DNA of 42,997 nucleotides, from positions 1 through 42,997 of the forward strand of contig RECF01000056.1 in the NCBI GenBank assembly GCA_007694145.1, written 5' to 3'. This document shows, piece by piece, positions 1-7,922 of the stretch (positions within the stretch are counted from its first letter, which is position 1; each line of letters opens with the position of its first letter). Both the position numbers and the translations under genes were made by a program. This DNA is from Acholeplasmatales bacterium. GTDB taxonomy: Bacteria > Bacillota_I > Bacilli_A > Izemoplasmatales > Izemoplasmataceae. The notes under the pieces were generated by a model. That model was given only the letters and a program-made list of their open reading frames with translations, did not search any database and was not told the origin of the DNA.

Positions 1-215
1 CCTCCGTGAACACGGCCATCCAGTTGTTCTATGGACCGCTGCACAACCGTTTATATGGAGAACAAGGCCAAATGGATTTCTTCGGCAACATGGTCCTTGC
101 GCTTGAACTGCAAGAAGCTTCCGTCACGTTTGCACAAGACAACGACCACATGCAAGCGATGCTCACCGCCTTGATTGAACTGTTTGACATGGCGCTCTAT
201 CCTGAACTAGACTAA
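1..215 (+). CDS. C-terminal end of an unidentified protein (5' end outside window)
   Basis: The reading frame is open from the first base, so this is the last ~71 codons of a gene that starts upstream; the in-frame GTG at 6 and later ATGs are not convincing starts and no Shine-Dalgarno sequence precedes them. The visible part is mostly helical and acidic at the end, with a phrase FYGPLHNRLYG followed by an amphipathic helix. That resembles the ligand-binding C-terminal half of some TetR-family repressors, but the DNA-binding half is not visible, so the family is a weak guess. It ends at TAA and is followed at once by a clear rho-independent terminator. Confidence 0.55.
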   Translation, partial: SVNTAIQLFYGPLHNRLYGEQGQMDFFGNMVLALELQEASVTFAQDNDHMQAMLTALIELFDMALYPELD

Positions 216-222
216 TCGCATC

Positions 223-257
223 AAGAACCGATACCCTGTGTGTCGGTTCTTTTTTTT
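223..257 (+). terminator. Rho-independent terminator of the left-edge gene
   Basis: Arms AAGAACCGA (223-231) and TCGGTTCTT (243-251) form a 9-bp stem followed by an eight-T run on the plus strand. Confidence 0.85.
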
Positions 258-262
258 GCGGT

Positions 263-288
263 AAAAAAAGAAGCCCCGCAGGGCTTCT
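263..288 (-). terminator. Rho-independent terminator of the L25 gene
   Basis: AGAAGCCC (269-276) pairs with GGGCTTCT (281-288) around a CGCA loop. Read on the minus strand the stem is followed by seven T, just past the stop codon of the L25 gene. Confidence 0.85.
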
Positions 289-307
289 AGTTGAAACATG
301 GAATGGT

Positions 308-931
308 TTACTCTTCACTCTTTTGCTTGATGGCTTCAACTTCAACATCTTCATCGTCTTCGCCTTCAATAGCTTCTTCATCGTCGTCAGCGGGTTCTTC
401 TTCCATTGCTGGAACCGTGACATTGACAATCATCTTCTCGGGATCATCGACCAGTTTGACACCTTCTGGCAGTTTAATGTCCTTGACGCGCAAGACATCA
501 CCTTCATCGAGTTCACTGACGTCAACTTGGAAGCTGGTGACACCGGCGCCAGGGCTGTACTCGGCCAATACGGTTTGAGAAACGAGCTGAACAATGAGTC
601 CACGTGCCTCAACAGGATCTTTACCATTCAAGACGATGCTGATATCGGCGCTGATGGTATCCTCTGCAGTAACTTTTTGTAAATCGAAGTGCACAATGTC
701 GGTTCGCTTAATCGGGTTGAGCTGTAGTTCTTTGATGTAGACTTGGTGTTCTTCGCCTTCAAGATCGACATGGAAGGTCATGCTTGTACCAAACTGCCGG
801 TACATCTTCATGATATCCTTATAAGCGACCTGAATCGGTTTCGGGGCTATCTTTCTTCCATAGATAACGCCGGGAACTTTTTCTTCAGCGCGAACTTGGC
901 GCAAGGGGTTGGTACGCAGTTCAAGTTTCAT
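308..931 (-). CDS. ctc: 50S ribosomal protein L25 (Ctc/TL5 type)
   Basis: Binds 5S rRNA in the large ribosomal subunit; the long, two-domain form is the general stress protein Ctc. The 207-residue protein begins MKLELRTNPLRQ, then has the L25 beta-barrel with VPGVIYGRK, the central phrase LQLNPIKRTDIVHFDLQ, and the C-terminal TL5 domain (PVEARGLIVQ, LPEGVKLV). It ends in a roughly 35-residue, strongly acidic tail rich in D and E, which is usual for this form. I start at the ATG at 931 rather than the upstream ATG at 958 because GAGGAG lies 8 bases before it and family members begin there. It is a single gene with its own terminator and a plausible promoter inside the end of the upstream exonuclease gene. 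Confidence 0.93.
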   Translation of the reverse strand: MKLELRTNPLRQVRAEEKVPGVIYGRKIAPKPIQVAYKDIMKMYRQFGTSMTFHVDLEGEEHQVYIKELQLNPIKRTDIVHFDLQKVTAEDTISADISIVLNGKDPVEARGLIVQLVSQTVLAEYSPGAGVTSFQVDVSELDEGDVLRVKDIKLPEGVKLVDDPEKMIVNVTVPAMEEEPADDDEEAIEGEDDEDVEVEAIKQKSEE

Positions 932-981
932 CGTGTGGACTCCTCTCAATCTTTCCATCGTTCGGGATTTTCATTAATAAC

Positions 982-1010
982 AGTTTAACACAAACGGGGT
1001 TTTTTGTCTA
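982..1010 (-). promoter_or_regulatory. Candidate promoter of the L25 gene
   Basis: On the minus strand TAGACA (1005-1010) and TAAACT (982-987) are 17 bases apart. Both hexamers are imperfect; the -35 lies at the very end of the preceding gene. Confidence 0.4.
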
Positions 1011-1913
1011 TTTTTTGCGTAACGCTTTGTAAAAACGTTCTCGGTCGATGACTGGCAGGGACTGGGTGAAAGTACCGGGTTCAGTCTCAGCGAGGGCTTC
1101 GCCGAGTACGGCGAACTTCGAATCGATGTTGTCGATGAAATGCAAAGCGAGTGCCTCAGGCACATTCGGTTTTTTCGGAGAACCGAAATTACCATAGTAA
1201 TGATGTGATAAAACCATGTGTTCAAGCAACAGGCGCTCTTCTGTATCGTAGAGCCCTAGCGTTTCTGCTGTTTTAGCCACTTCTTTGACCCCCATGGTGA
1301 TGTGGCCAATCAAACGGCCTTCACGGGTATACTCGGGGTTTTTGAAGTCGGAGAGTTCAAGCACCTTACACATATCATGCAACAAAACCCCGCCAATAAG
1401 CAGGTCCCGATCAAGAAATGCATAGACGGCAAGTAGACCCTCCGCAAGCCGGAGCATCGTTTCGGTGTGGTGGGCAAGCCCACCGATGTAGGCATGGTGA
1501 AAACGCGTGGCTGCGGGATACAAGTAAAACGCCTGATGGTGACGTTGGTAGATTGCTTCAACGATTTGCCGAATCGGGCCATCGCTCATGTGGGCCAAAT
1601 AGGTCTCGATGCTGCGTTTGAGTTGTTCGGTCGATGCTGGGGCGAATGTATAGAAGACATCCATCAGTCGGTCGCGTTCGCCGTCATCTTGCGCCTGCTC
1701 GACAAGGGGTACATAGGCGGTCACTAACCATTGTTCCCGGTCTTTGAACACGATCGGTTCAACGGTGAAATGATACACCTCTCCTTCACGAACGGCGGCG
1801 TTTTCATCGATGCGCAGTGTCCTGCGCAAACCCGCCTCATCTATGACTGACAACGTGTTTGTATCGTATGTCGTTTCATTGATGGTATCAATCTTTGCGT
1901 AAAAATCATCCAT
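1008..1913 (-). CDS. yhaM: 3'-5' exoribonuclease YhaM family protein
   Basis: A 301-residue protein with the YhaM layout: an N-terminal OB-like beta domain (residues ~1-90) and a C-terminal HD phosphohydrolase-type domain. Metal-binding signatures are visible: LAHHTETML near residue 160, LLHDMCKV near 190, and HMVLSHHYYG near 245. The family degrades RNA and single-stranded DNA from the 3' end with a divalent metal; the cellular role is RNA turnover. Start chosen at ATG 1913, preceded by AAAGGAG; the longer open frame has no ribosome site. It overlaps the pullulanase stop by 8 bases, so the two are translated from one message. Slightly shorter than the Bacillus protein (~314 residues). Family identity is secure; substrate preference is inferred. 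Confidence 0.9.
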   Translation of the reverse strand: MDDFYAKIDTINETTYDTNTLSVIDEAGLRRTLRIDENAAVREGEVYHFTVEPIVFKDREQWLVTAYVPLVEQAQDDGERDRLMDVFYTFAPASTEQLKRSIETYLAHMSDGPIRQIVEAIYQRHHQAFYLYPAATRFHHAYIGGLAHHTETMLRLAEGLLAVYAFLDRDLLIGGVLLHDMCKVLELSDFKNPEYTREGRLIGHITMGVKEVAKTAETLGLYDTEERLLLEHMVLSHHYYGNFGSPKKPNVPEALALHFIDNIDSKFAVLGEALAETEPGTFTQSLPVIDRERFYKALRKK

Positions 1914-4023
1914 GGGCTTCAGACTCCTTTTTGCTTTTGACGAGCACCGTGACAGACACGGTGTCAAGTTTCAAAGTACGAATGCCTTGACGGCTTTCGG
2001 GGGATGCAGAACTGTACAAGACGGTGAATGGGTCGTCAAAGGATAACGTTTCCGTCTCACTTCTTGGTTTGAAGATGACGATGGTATGGGATTTGTCTCG
2101 GCACACCTCAAGGACCGTCGTACCATGTTCACTGCTAGACACAAAGCCGTTCTTCTTGATGGCCGAAGCCGTAGGTAAGCGCAAGCATGTGAGCGACTTG
2201 CGCAGCTTGATCAACGTCTTGAACTGGTGAATGCTCGTCTGATGCTTGTCGATGAGTGACCAGTCAATGCGATTGATGGCATCGGGGCTCTTATAGCTGT
2301 TTTCCTCCCCTTGCTTGGTGCGGTAAAACTCCTGTCCCATATGTATGAAGGGTACCCCTTGGGCAAGCAGGACCATGCCTGTGGCGAGTTGTTGCGCACG
2401 GGCACGCAGTTCGAAGGTGGCATCAGGCAGCGCGAGTTTGATTTTGTCATGAAGCGTGTGGTTATCGTGACACGCCACATAGTTGATTGACTGACCCGGA
2501 TAGCGAAACAAGAACTTCTCCTTGACACTGCCCAAAATGAGTAACTTGATGATCGCGAGATGCTCTAGTTCACCTAGGGCATAGCCGCGATGTTTTGGGT
2601 TGAATGTCGCCCCTTTGACATACTCGCGGAAACGATCGTTGAAAAACCCGATGTTGTAAAGAACTTTTTTGTTGTACATGTGAGCGAGTGTTTGAGCGGG
2701 GAGGGGGGCAGGCATGTTCCAACCTTCGCCGTATAAAATCAGGTCCGGCCGGTGCACTTCAAGTTTTTGCCGAATCATATTCATCGTTTTCATGTCGATC
2801 AGACCCATCAGGTCGAAACGGAACCCGTCCATTTTATACGTTTTGGTCCAGTACATGACCGAGTCACTGATAAACTTGCGAATCATCTTCCGTTCGGTGG
2901 CCAAATCCGAGTCACAGCCGCTGCCGTTCGTCAAAATGCCCTGACTGTCGACACGGTAGGCATAACCGGGAATGATTTTTTCAAATGGAAACGTCTTGAC
3001 ATTGTAGACGTGGTTGTAAACCACATCCATGACGACACGCAAACCGGCACCATGGTAACGGTCAACAAGCGTCCTGAGTTCGTTGATGCGTGCATAGGGG
3101 TCGTCGGGATTGGTGGCATAACTGCCTTCAGGGACATTGTACTGGGCTGGATTATAGCCCCAGTTGTAACTTTCAAACGGTTTGGTCTCATCGACACCTT
3201 CAAAGTCAAAGACAGGCAACAGTTGCACATGGGTCACACCCAGGTCCTTGACGTAGTCAAAACCGGCCGGGTTTCCCGCTGGTGTCTTCAACCCTTCTTC
3301 ACACGCCGCATGAAAGGTGCCCGGGTGCGTAGCTTTGATGCTTGGGTCACTGGTAAGGTCCCGGATGCTCATCTCATATAGGATGGCGTCGGGCATCCGG
3401 CCCGAAAAAGGCGGCCGCGCATGATCAAAAGGCACGAACTTATCTGGGTTGACGACATAATTGTGCGTCCCGTTGGCAGTTGAAGCGATACCATAGGGAT
3501 CGGTAAAAGTATGTTCTTTTCCGTTGACATAAGAGATGAACCGGTACTTGTAACCATCGAGGTCACCATCGAGCGTAATTTGCCAAACACCGATTTTCTT
3601 GTAGGTCATCGGGTAGATGTTCACTTCACCATCGGGTGTGGTGAGCTCAACTTTCAAGTACTTAGCAACCGGTGACCAAATTTTAAATGTCGTCGACGTA
3701 TCACCATATCGGTGACCTAGGTCGGGACCGTCATAATAATACAAGTCGTCAAACAACTCCGTTCGGACAATCTTGCCGGTATACAGTTCGGTTTTGTTGC
3801 CTTGGTCGTCGAAAATGTGGTAGATTTTGTTCAACCGAATAAAACTGTCATACCGCAACACATACTTGTCTTCACCATCAAGTGTTTGACGCGAGGCGAT
3901 TTCAAGGGGAATCTCTTCATCATTGCCATGCGCCTCAAACTGTGTGACCGGATCGCGACGCATTTGATGGGGAATGATGACGGTAATTTCATGAAAATCT
4001 TCAAGATAGGCGTAAAAACTCAT
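1906..4023 (-). CDS. pulA: Type I pullulanase (GH13 debranching enzyme)
   Basis: Hydrolyses alpha-1,6 branches in pullulan, glycogen or starch. The 705-residue protein has no signal peptide, so it probably acts on intracellular glycogen or imported branched dextrins. Domains in order: N-terminal beta domains (1-~190, including a CBM48-like segment around YRFISYVNGKEHTFTD), the GH13 barrel, and a C-terminal beta domain. The type I signature YNWGYNP is at about residue 285. GH13 regions are visible: VVMDVVYNHV, GFRFDLMGL (nucleophile Asp), LYGEGWN (acid/base Glu) and VACHDNHTLHDK (stabilising Asp). It overlaps the cca stop by 4 bases and the yhaM start by 8, so it sits in a three-gene operon. 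No other glycogen gene is in the window. Confidence 0.95.
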   Translation of the reverse strand: MSFYAYLEDFHEITVIIPHQMRRDPVTQFEAHGNDEEIPLEIASRQTLDGEDKYVLRYDSFIRLNKIYHIFDDQGNKTELYTGKIVRTELFDDLYYYDGPDLGHRYGDTSTTFKIWSPVAKYLKVELTTPDGEVNIYPMTYKKIGVWQITLDGDLDGYKYRFISYVNGKEHTFTDPYGIASTANGTHNYVVNPDKFVPFDHARPPFSGRMPDAILYEMSIRDLTSDPSIKATHPGTFHAACEEGLKTPAGNPAGFDYVKDLGVTHVQLLPVFDFEGVDETKPFESYNWGYNPAQYNVPEGSYATNPDDPYARINELRTLVDRYHGAGLRVVMDVVYNHVYNVKTFPFEKIIPGYAYRVDSQGILTNGSGCDSDLATERKMIRKFISDSVMYWTKTYKMDGFRFDLMGLIDMKTMNMIRQKLEVHRPDLILYGEGWNMPAPLPAQTLAHMYNKKVLYNIGFFNDRFREYVKGATFNPKHRGYALGELEHLAIIKLLILGSVKEKFLFRYPGQSINYVACHDNHTLHDKIKLALPDATFELRARAQQLATGMVLLAQGVPFIHMGQEFYRTKQGEENSYKSPDAINRIDWSLIDKHQTSIHQFKTLIKLRKSLTCLRLPTASAIKKNGFVSSSEHGTTVLEVCRDKSHTIVIFKPRSETETLSFDDPFTVLYSSASPESRQGIRTLKLDTVSVTVLVKSKKESEAHG

Positions 4024-5198
4024 GCATTGTCACTCTTTTCCAAGTTGGTTTTCAATCGCTTTGCATAAGCTTTGAGTGGTTCATGGTCGTTGGGCACGCG
4101 ACCCGTGACGACGGCTTCGACGAGGCCATTCAAAATCAGTCCAACCCACCGTTTGCGGACCGGTTGGCAATGCACCAAAATGTCCTGGCCACGAAACACC
4201 AGTTCACGGGCGTCTTGGATGGGCAGTTCGGCTGCTAGGCGCTGAAGATGGGCGGTTTGATCGGCAAAGCCGAGCAACTGATTGAGGCGATTTGCCTTTA
4301 GACATGTCTTGAGGCCTTCATTGAAAACCGTCAGCGGCGTAAACTGTGCTGTTTCGGTCATGGCCGCTAGGTGGCTGATGCTCGCTAAGTGCTTCAAGCG
4401 TTTTTGGGAAAACTTGAAAATCTCACCGAGGTTCGCATAGTGGCGGTACAAGAGGGCAAAAGCCAATGTGTCGTCAAAGGGCGCCTGTGCAGCGGCTAAG
4501 GCAGATAGACCTTCTTCAAGGTCGAAGAGCGCTTGGGCAAATCCACAGTCTACCATGCAACGGATCGCGGACATGGCATGTTCAGACTTAAAGATGCGAA
4601 CGAGCTCATCTTGGATGCGCTCAATGGCGATGTTGCGAATGCTTGGGGCTGCGCGTTCGATGGCTTGTAATGTCTCAGTCTCGATGGTGAACCCAAGCTT
4701 TGCGACAAAGCGAAAGGCGCGTAGCATACGCAAGGCATCTTCTTCAAACCGTGCACTGGGAACACCGATGGCCCGAATGATGTGGTTTTTCAAGTCTTCA
4801 AGACCGTTGTGGTGGTCGGCAACGCGGTTCTCGCTATCCATGACAAGCTGGTTGATGGTGAAATCACGCCGTTTGAGATCCTCTTCTAGACGACGGGTAA
4901 AGTGCACCGTATCCGGCCGGCGGTGATCGGTGTAGTCGCCATCGGCACGATATGTCGTCACTTCAAATGCGGTGCCCTCAAGCAACACCGTCACGGTACC
5001 ATAACGCGCCCCGGTCAGGATGGTTTTTTCGAACAGTTCCGCCACAGTATCGACCGTTGCGGAGGTGGTGATGTCAACATCGACAATCGGGCGACCGAGT
5101 AGATGATCACGAACCGCGCCACCTACAAAAAACGCTTCATGGCCAGCGGCCTGAAGACGATGCAGGATTGATTTGCCTTGTTCAAGCAGTTCATGCAT
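4020..5198 (-). CDS. cca: CCA tRNA nucleotidyltransferase
   Basis: Adds or repairs the 3' CCA end of tRNA. The 392-residue protein starts with the class II nucleotidyltransferase head: FFVGGAVRDHLLGRP, then VDVDITTSAT with the catalytic Asp pair (D-x-D), followed by RRDFTINQLVMD and the ERIQDELVRI neck region; the C-terminal half is alpha-helical body/tail. The open frame runs 58 codons further upstream, but that part is unlike the family. I place the start at ATG 5198, with a GGTGAT ribosome site 5 bases before it; ATG 5204 two codons earlier is possible. It is first in the cca-pulA-yhaM operon and is divergent from yigZ. Confidence 0.93.
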   Translation of the reverse strand: MHELLEQGKSILHRLQAAGHEAFFVGGAVRDHLLGRPIVDVDITTSATVDTVAELFEKTILTGARYGTVTVLLEGTAFEVTTYRADGDYTDHRRPDTVHFTRRLEEDLKRRDFTINQLVMDSENRVADHHNGLEDLKNHIIRAIGVPSARFEEDALRMLRAFRFVAKLGFTIETETLQAIERAAPSIRNIAIERIQDELVRIFKSEHAMSAIRCMVDCGFAQALFDLEEGLSALAAAQAPFDDTLAFALLYRHYANLGEIFKFSQKRLKHLASISHLAAMTETAQFTPLTVFNEGLKTCLKANRLNQLLGFADQTAHLQRLAAELPIQDARELVFRGQDILVHCQPVRKRWVGLILNGLVEAVVTGRVPNDHEPLKAYAKRLKTNLEKSDNA

Positions 5199-5270
5199 AC
5201 GCATCACCAAAAAAATTATACTACACATTGGGTGTTTTTTCCATGACAACTGCTGTTTTGCGCAAAGTGA

Positions 5271-5279
5271 TGCTATAAT
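5271..5279 (+). promoter_or_regulatory. Extended -10 promoter of yigZ
   Basis: TGCTATAAT with no good -35 hexamer 16-18 bases upstream; a strong GAGGAGGTG ribosome site follows before the ATG at 5302. Confidence 0.65.
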
Positions 5280-5301
5280 GACGTCGTGAGGAGGTGCCTT
5301 G

Positions 5302-5937
5302 ATGCATTCAATACGCCAACACGTCACCATCGAATGGGAAGTGAAACGGTCTCGTTTCATCGCCCATCTCATCCCTGTCGAGCATCTTGATGCTGTCGAA
5401 AAGCACCTGAGGGCGCTTCGCCATGCGCATCCCGATGCCAGCCACCACTGTAGCGCATATGTCCTCGGAGCTCAAGGGGACGTGCAAAAAAGCGATGATG
5501 ACGGTGAACCCTCCCAAACTGCCGGTCTCCCCATCCTCGAAGTCTTGCGCAAACACGCGCTCACACACGTCCTTTGTGTCGTCATTCGCTATTATGGTGG
5601 CATCAAACTCGGTGCCGGCGGCTTGATTCGGGCCTATGCAAAAAGCACGGCTCTCGCCGTCAAAGAGGCTGAGATGACCGTGCCGGAAACGTTTCTTACG
5701 TTGACACTCGATGTCTCGTTTGCGATCGCGGGAAAACTCGAGGGTTTTCTGCGTGAACAAACCAAGGTCACCGATGTCCGCTACGGCACCGACGTGACCT
5801 TTATCGTTGAGTTGCTTGAAGACGCTTATCCTGTTGTTGCTGCAAAGGTACGCGACATGAGTGCCGGTGCTGCTCATTTTACCATCGTGGCACGCATGAC
5901 ACGTTTTCGGGTGATGCGATCTGCCACAAAAACCTAA
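5302..5937 (+). CDS. yigZ: YigZ/IMPACT family protein
   Basis: A 211-residue protein of the UPF0029/IMPACT family. The N-terminal domain carries the family phrases SRFIAHLIPV, ASHHCSAYVLG, SDDDGEPSQTAGLPIL and VIRYYGGIKLGAGGL with RAYAKSTALAV after it; the smaller C-terminal domain is DUF1949-like. In eukaryotes IMPACT modulates Gcn2; the bacterial function is not settled, and a link to ribosome or tRNA biology is only suggested by the fold. The start is ATG 5302, eight bases after GAGGAGGTG; the TTG one codon earlier is less likely. It is monocistronic, and its last 4 bases overlap the convergent DUF1146 gene, with no terminator visible between them. Confidence 0.9.
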   Translation: MHSIRQHVTIEWEVKRSRFIAHLIPVEHLDAVEKHLRALRHAHPDASHHCSAYVLGAQGDVQKSDDDGEPSQTAGLPILEVLRKHALTHVLCVVIRYYGGIKLGAGGLIRAYAKSTALAVKEAEMTVPETFLTLTLDVSFAIAGKLEGFLREQTKVTDVRYGTDVTFIVELLEDAYPVVAAKVRDMSAGAAHFTIVARMTRFRVMRSATKT

Positions 5938-6161
5938 AATCGCCCCATGACGGTCGCAGTCAAATCAATCAGGCGAATGAGCGTCGCTGTCACCACACCC
6001 GCTAAAGCAATGCTTAAAAGCACATACATCGTCTGGATTTGCCAAATGGCCGACTTTTGAAAAAACTGACTCAAATCAGCGGCCATCAACGCTTTGAACG
6101 TCAACGGAAACACGATAAAAAATAGCAACAACTCCGACCACGCAAGCAATAACGTGTCCAT
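5934..6161 (-). CDS. DUF1146 family small membrane protein
   Basis: A 75-residue protein with two predicted membrane helices (roughly residues 4-26 and 41-65) separated by a short loop, ending in VMGRF. Length, two-helix layout and the conserved helix-end phrase LIRLIDLTATVMGRF fit DUF1146 (YwzB-like) proteins of Bacillota, whose function is unknown. I start at ATG 6161, preceded by AAAGGA at 9-10 bases; a TTG at 6179 would add six residues. It follows the NusG-II gene after a short gap and is probably co-transcribed with it. Its end overlaps yigZ tail-to-tail by 4 bases. Confidence 0.7.
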   Translation of the reverse strand: MDTLLLAWSELLLFFIVFPLTFKALMAADLSQFFQKSAIWQIQTMYVLLSIALAGVVTATLIRLIDLTATVMGRF

Positions 6162-6175
6162 GATTTCACGTCCTT

Positions 6176-6625
6176 TCAACTGATGACATCGTCTTGTTCT
6201 TCTTCCTCGGCTAATACAGTAATAACAATATAGTTAGGCAGGCATGTCAGCGGTTGATACGGAGAATCCGTGAAACCCTGCAGTCGACAAATATTTTGCG
6301 GGCTCGTTTCTTCGATTACGCGGACCCGTCCCTCCGCATGCTCGATGACAACCACACCCAGTTCGCCCATCACGCACGTAATTGCCGGTTCGGCAAAGCA
6401 GCGGCGATACACCGGGTGGCTTTCATCTTGCGCGGGACGAAACACACGTGTCTCGTCCAACACCTCATGGCTACCGTCGGCAAGGTCAATGCGTAATATC
6501 GGTGTATCTCGATAGCTGACCAGCGCGATCGAACCGCTTTCACCTTGCAAGAAAAAGAGTGCTACGATGCCACTTAGCGCGACCACGATGATGACCGCAA
6601 TCAAGATTATGTCATTGCGCCGCAT
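6176..6625 (-). CDS. NusG domain II-containing membrane-anchored protein (EetA-like)
   Basis: A 149-residue protein with one N-terminal membrane anchor (residues ~4-28, IILIAVIIVVALSGIVALFF) and an extracytoplasmic beta-rich domain matching the NusG domain II family found outside transcription (GSIALVSYRDTPILRIDL, then a conserved GVVVIEHAEGRVRV and SPQNICRLQGF). Such proteins stand next to Gx-transporter, ApbE and FMN-binding genes in Bacillota; from memory, Listeria EetA carries this domain. A role in flavin-based electron export is inferred from that context. Start at ATG 6625 with GGTGAG five bases upstream; ATG 6637 lies too close to its AAAGG. It is divergent from the FMN lipoprotein gene and co-oriented with the DUF1146 gene. 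Confidence 0.75.
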   Translation of the reverse strand: MRRNDIILIAVIIVVALSGIVALFFLQGESGSIALVSYRDTPILRIDLADGSHEVLDETRVFRPAQDESHPVYRRCFAEPAITCVMGELGVVVIEHAEGRVRVIEETSPQNICRLQGFTDSPYQPLTCLPNYIVITVLAEEEEQDDVIS

Positions 6626-6649
6626 GACGCTCACCATCCTTTCAATGAT

Positions 6650-6655
6650 ATTGTA
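6650..6655 (-). promoter_or_regulatory. -10 element of the NusG-II gene (extended type)
   Basis: Minus strand TGGTACAAT, giving a leader of about 20 bases before the ATG at 6625; no clear -35. Confidence 0.5.
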
Positions 6656-6753
6656 CCATAATTTCGTCAGATTATCGTCGATAGACAATTATTTATAATC
6701 CTTTTCAAACAGATAAAAACTTAAACGTTTACACTGCGAATCTTGCATTAGTT

Positions 6754-6782
6754 TTGACATTTTGTATTTCAGACACTATAAT
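6754..6782 (+). promoter_or_regulatory. Consensus promoter of the FMN-binding lipoprotein gene
   Basis: TTGACA (6754-6759) and TATAAT (6777-6782) with exactly 17 bases between them: a perfect housekeeping promoter, one of very few in the window, suggesting high expression. AGGAGG follows at 6813-6818. Confidence 0.9.
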
Positions 6783-6825
6783 AAATAACGGTTGGAAACC
6801 ACAAAAAATTCTAGGAGGAAAATGA

Positions 6826-7866
6826 ATGAAAAAAGTATTGGCACTACTGTTAGTTATGGTTTTCGCACTGACGCTCGGCGCTTGTAATGGCGATGACCCG
6901 ATTGCGGACCTGCAAGAACAACTTGATGCACTTCAATCTACCATCACTGCGCTTGAAAGTGATATCGAAGACTTAGAAGGCGACCTGTCTGCACTTGAAT
7001 CAACTTTGAGCGCACTTCAAGCTGCCCACACAGCGCTTGAGGCCGCCATGGGTGAAGATAAAGCTGCTTTGGAAGCTGAAATTGCTGTACTCGAACAAGC
7101 ACTCGTCTTGGTCGGGCTGCAAATTCGCGCCGCACTCGGACATGTCGATGTCCACCACGGTGTCGGTTATGACCTCGTACACGGTCACTATGTCGGTATC
7201 GCACACGTAACGGTTGCTGAAGGCGTCATCATCGGCGCAACCGTCGATGAGTACTTCCTGCCTTATAGCTGGGGCAACATCGGCGCTATCGGCGAACAGG
7301 AAGAGCCTGCAGCGGACCAATTCTTTGTTCGCGGTACCCGCAATCGTAATAACATCTATGCCAAGTATCTTGTTATCGCTGGTTATGAATGTGTCGGCCA
7401 TGTAGAAGGTGAAGCTGGCTCACAATCACCAAAATACATGTGCGACATTGATGGTGTAGACGTTGAAATCGAAGACTGGGTTGCCGAAGCTGAAGCCAAT
7501 GCCAAAGCTTATGCTGAATCATTTGACGGCTTCACCACATGGGCTGAAAGCACCTACAACTATATCGCTGATGAAAACTTCGACCGTCATGATTCTTATG
7601 AAGTCGCAGATGCTTCGGCTAGCGTTCACATCCTCAAGTCAATCGCACCCTACTGGCGTTTTGGTGCGCTCGGTTGGCTCGGCAACGCACGCGCTACTGA
7701 AGCCGCTGTACTCGGTATGAGTTTGACTGGTGATGAAACCCTCGTAAGAGGCGAAGAAGATAACCTTTGGAGTGTCGACGACGCTGTTACAGGCGCGACT
7801 TGGTCTGACTTCCCCGACTACTTCGAAACACTCGTCCGTGCTTACAACAACGCAATCGCTGAATAA
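6826..7866 (+). CDS. FMN-binding lipoprotein with coiled-coil stalk (PplA/RnfG-like electron carrier)
   Basis: A 346-residue secreted lipoprotein. The signal peptide ends in the lipobox LTLGAC, with the lipidated Cys at residue 20. Residues ~25-95 are a heptad-rich coiled coil (repeated LxALES/LxALQ units). The rest is an FMN-binding domain (GYDLVHGHYVGIAHVTV; VDEYFLPYSWG). Near the end is DAVTGAT (319-325), which fits the Dxx(S/T)GAT motif that ApbE enzymes flavinylate on the final Thr. This marks it as an extracytoplasmic carrier of covalent FMN, like RnfG or Listeria PplA. A consensus promoter and an AGGAGG seven bases before the ATG predict abundance. An ApbE gene lies 2.3 kb away and RnfC/RnfD-like genes are between. 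Electron partners are inferred. Confidence 0.88.
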   Translation: MKKVLALLLVMVFALTLGACNGDDPIADLQEQLDALQSTITALESDIEDLEGDLSALESTLSALQAAHTALEAAMGEDKAALEAEIAVLEQALVLVGLQIRAALGHVDVHHGVGYDLVHGHYVGIAHVTVAEGVIIGATVDEYFLPYSWGNIGAIGEQEEPAADQFFVRGTRNRNNIYAKYLVIAGYECVGHVEGEAGSQSPKYMCDIDGVDVEIEDWVAEAEANAKAYAESFDGFTTWAESTYNYIADENFDRHDSYEVADASASVHILKSIAPYWRFGALGWLGNARATEAAVLGMSLTGDETLVRGEEDNLWSVDDAVTGATWSDFPDYFETLVRAYNNAIAE

Positions 7867-7880
7867 CCCATTAAAAAAAT

Positions 7881-7912
7881 AAGGAGATGGCCACCGGCTG
7901 TCTCCTTTTTTT
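7881..7912. terminator. Bidirectional terminator between the FMN lipoprotein and RnfD-like genes
   Basis: AAGGAGA (7881-7887) pairs with TCTCCTT (7901-7907), with an inner GCC/GGC; T run on the plus strand and an A run at 7873-7879 on the other side. It serves both convergent genes. Confidence 0.8.
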
Positions 7913-7922
7913 ATCCTTTGTT

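Noticed and set aside
2752-3381. Long plus-strand open frame inside pulA (209 codons) and similar antisense frames.
   Set aside because: They lie opposite well-conserved genes, have no ribosome sites and no recognisable protein features.
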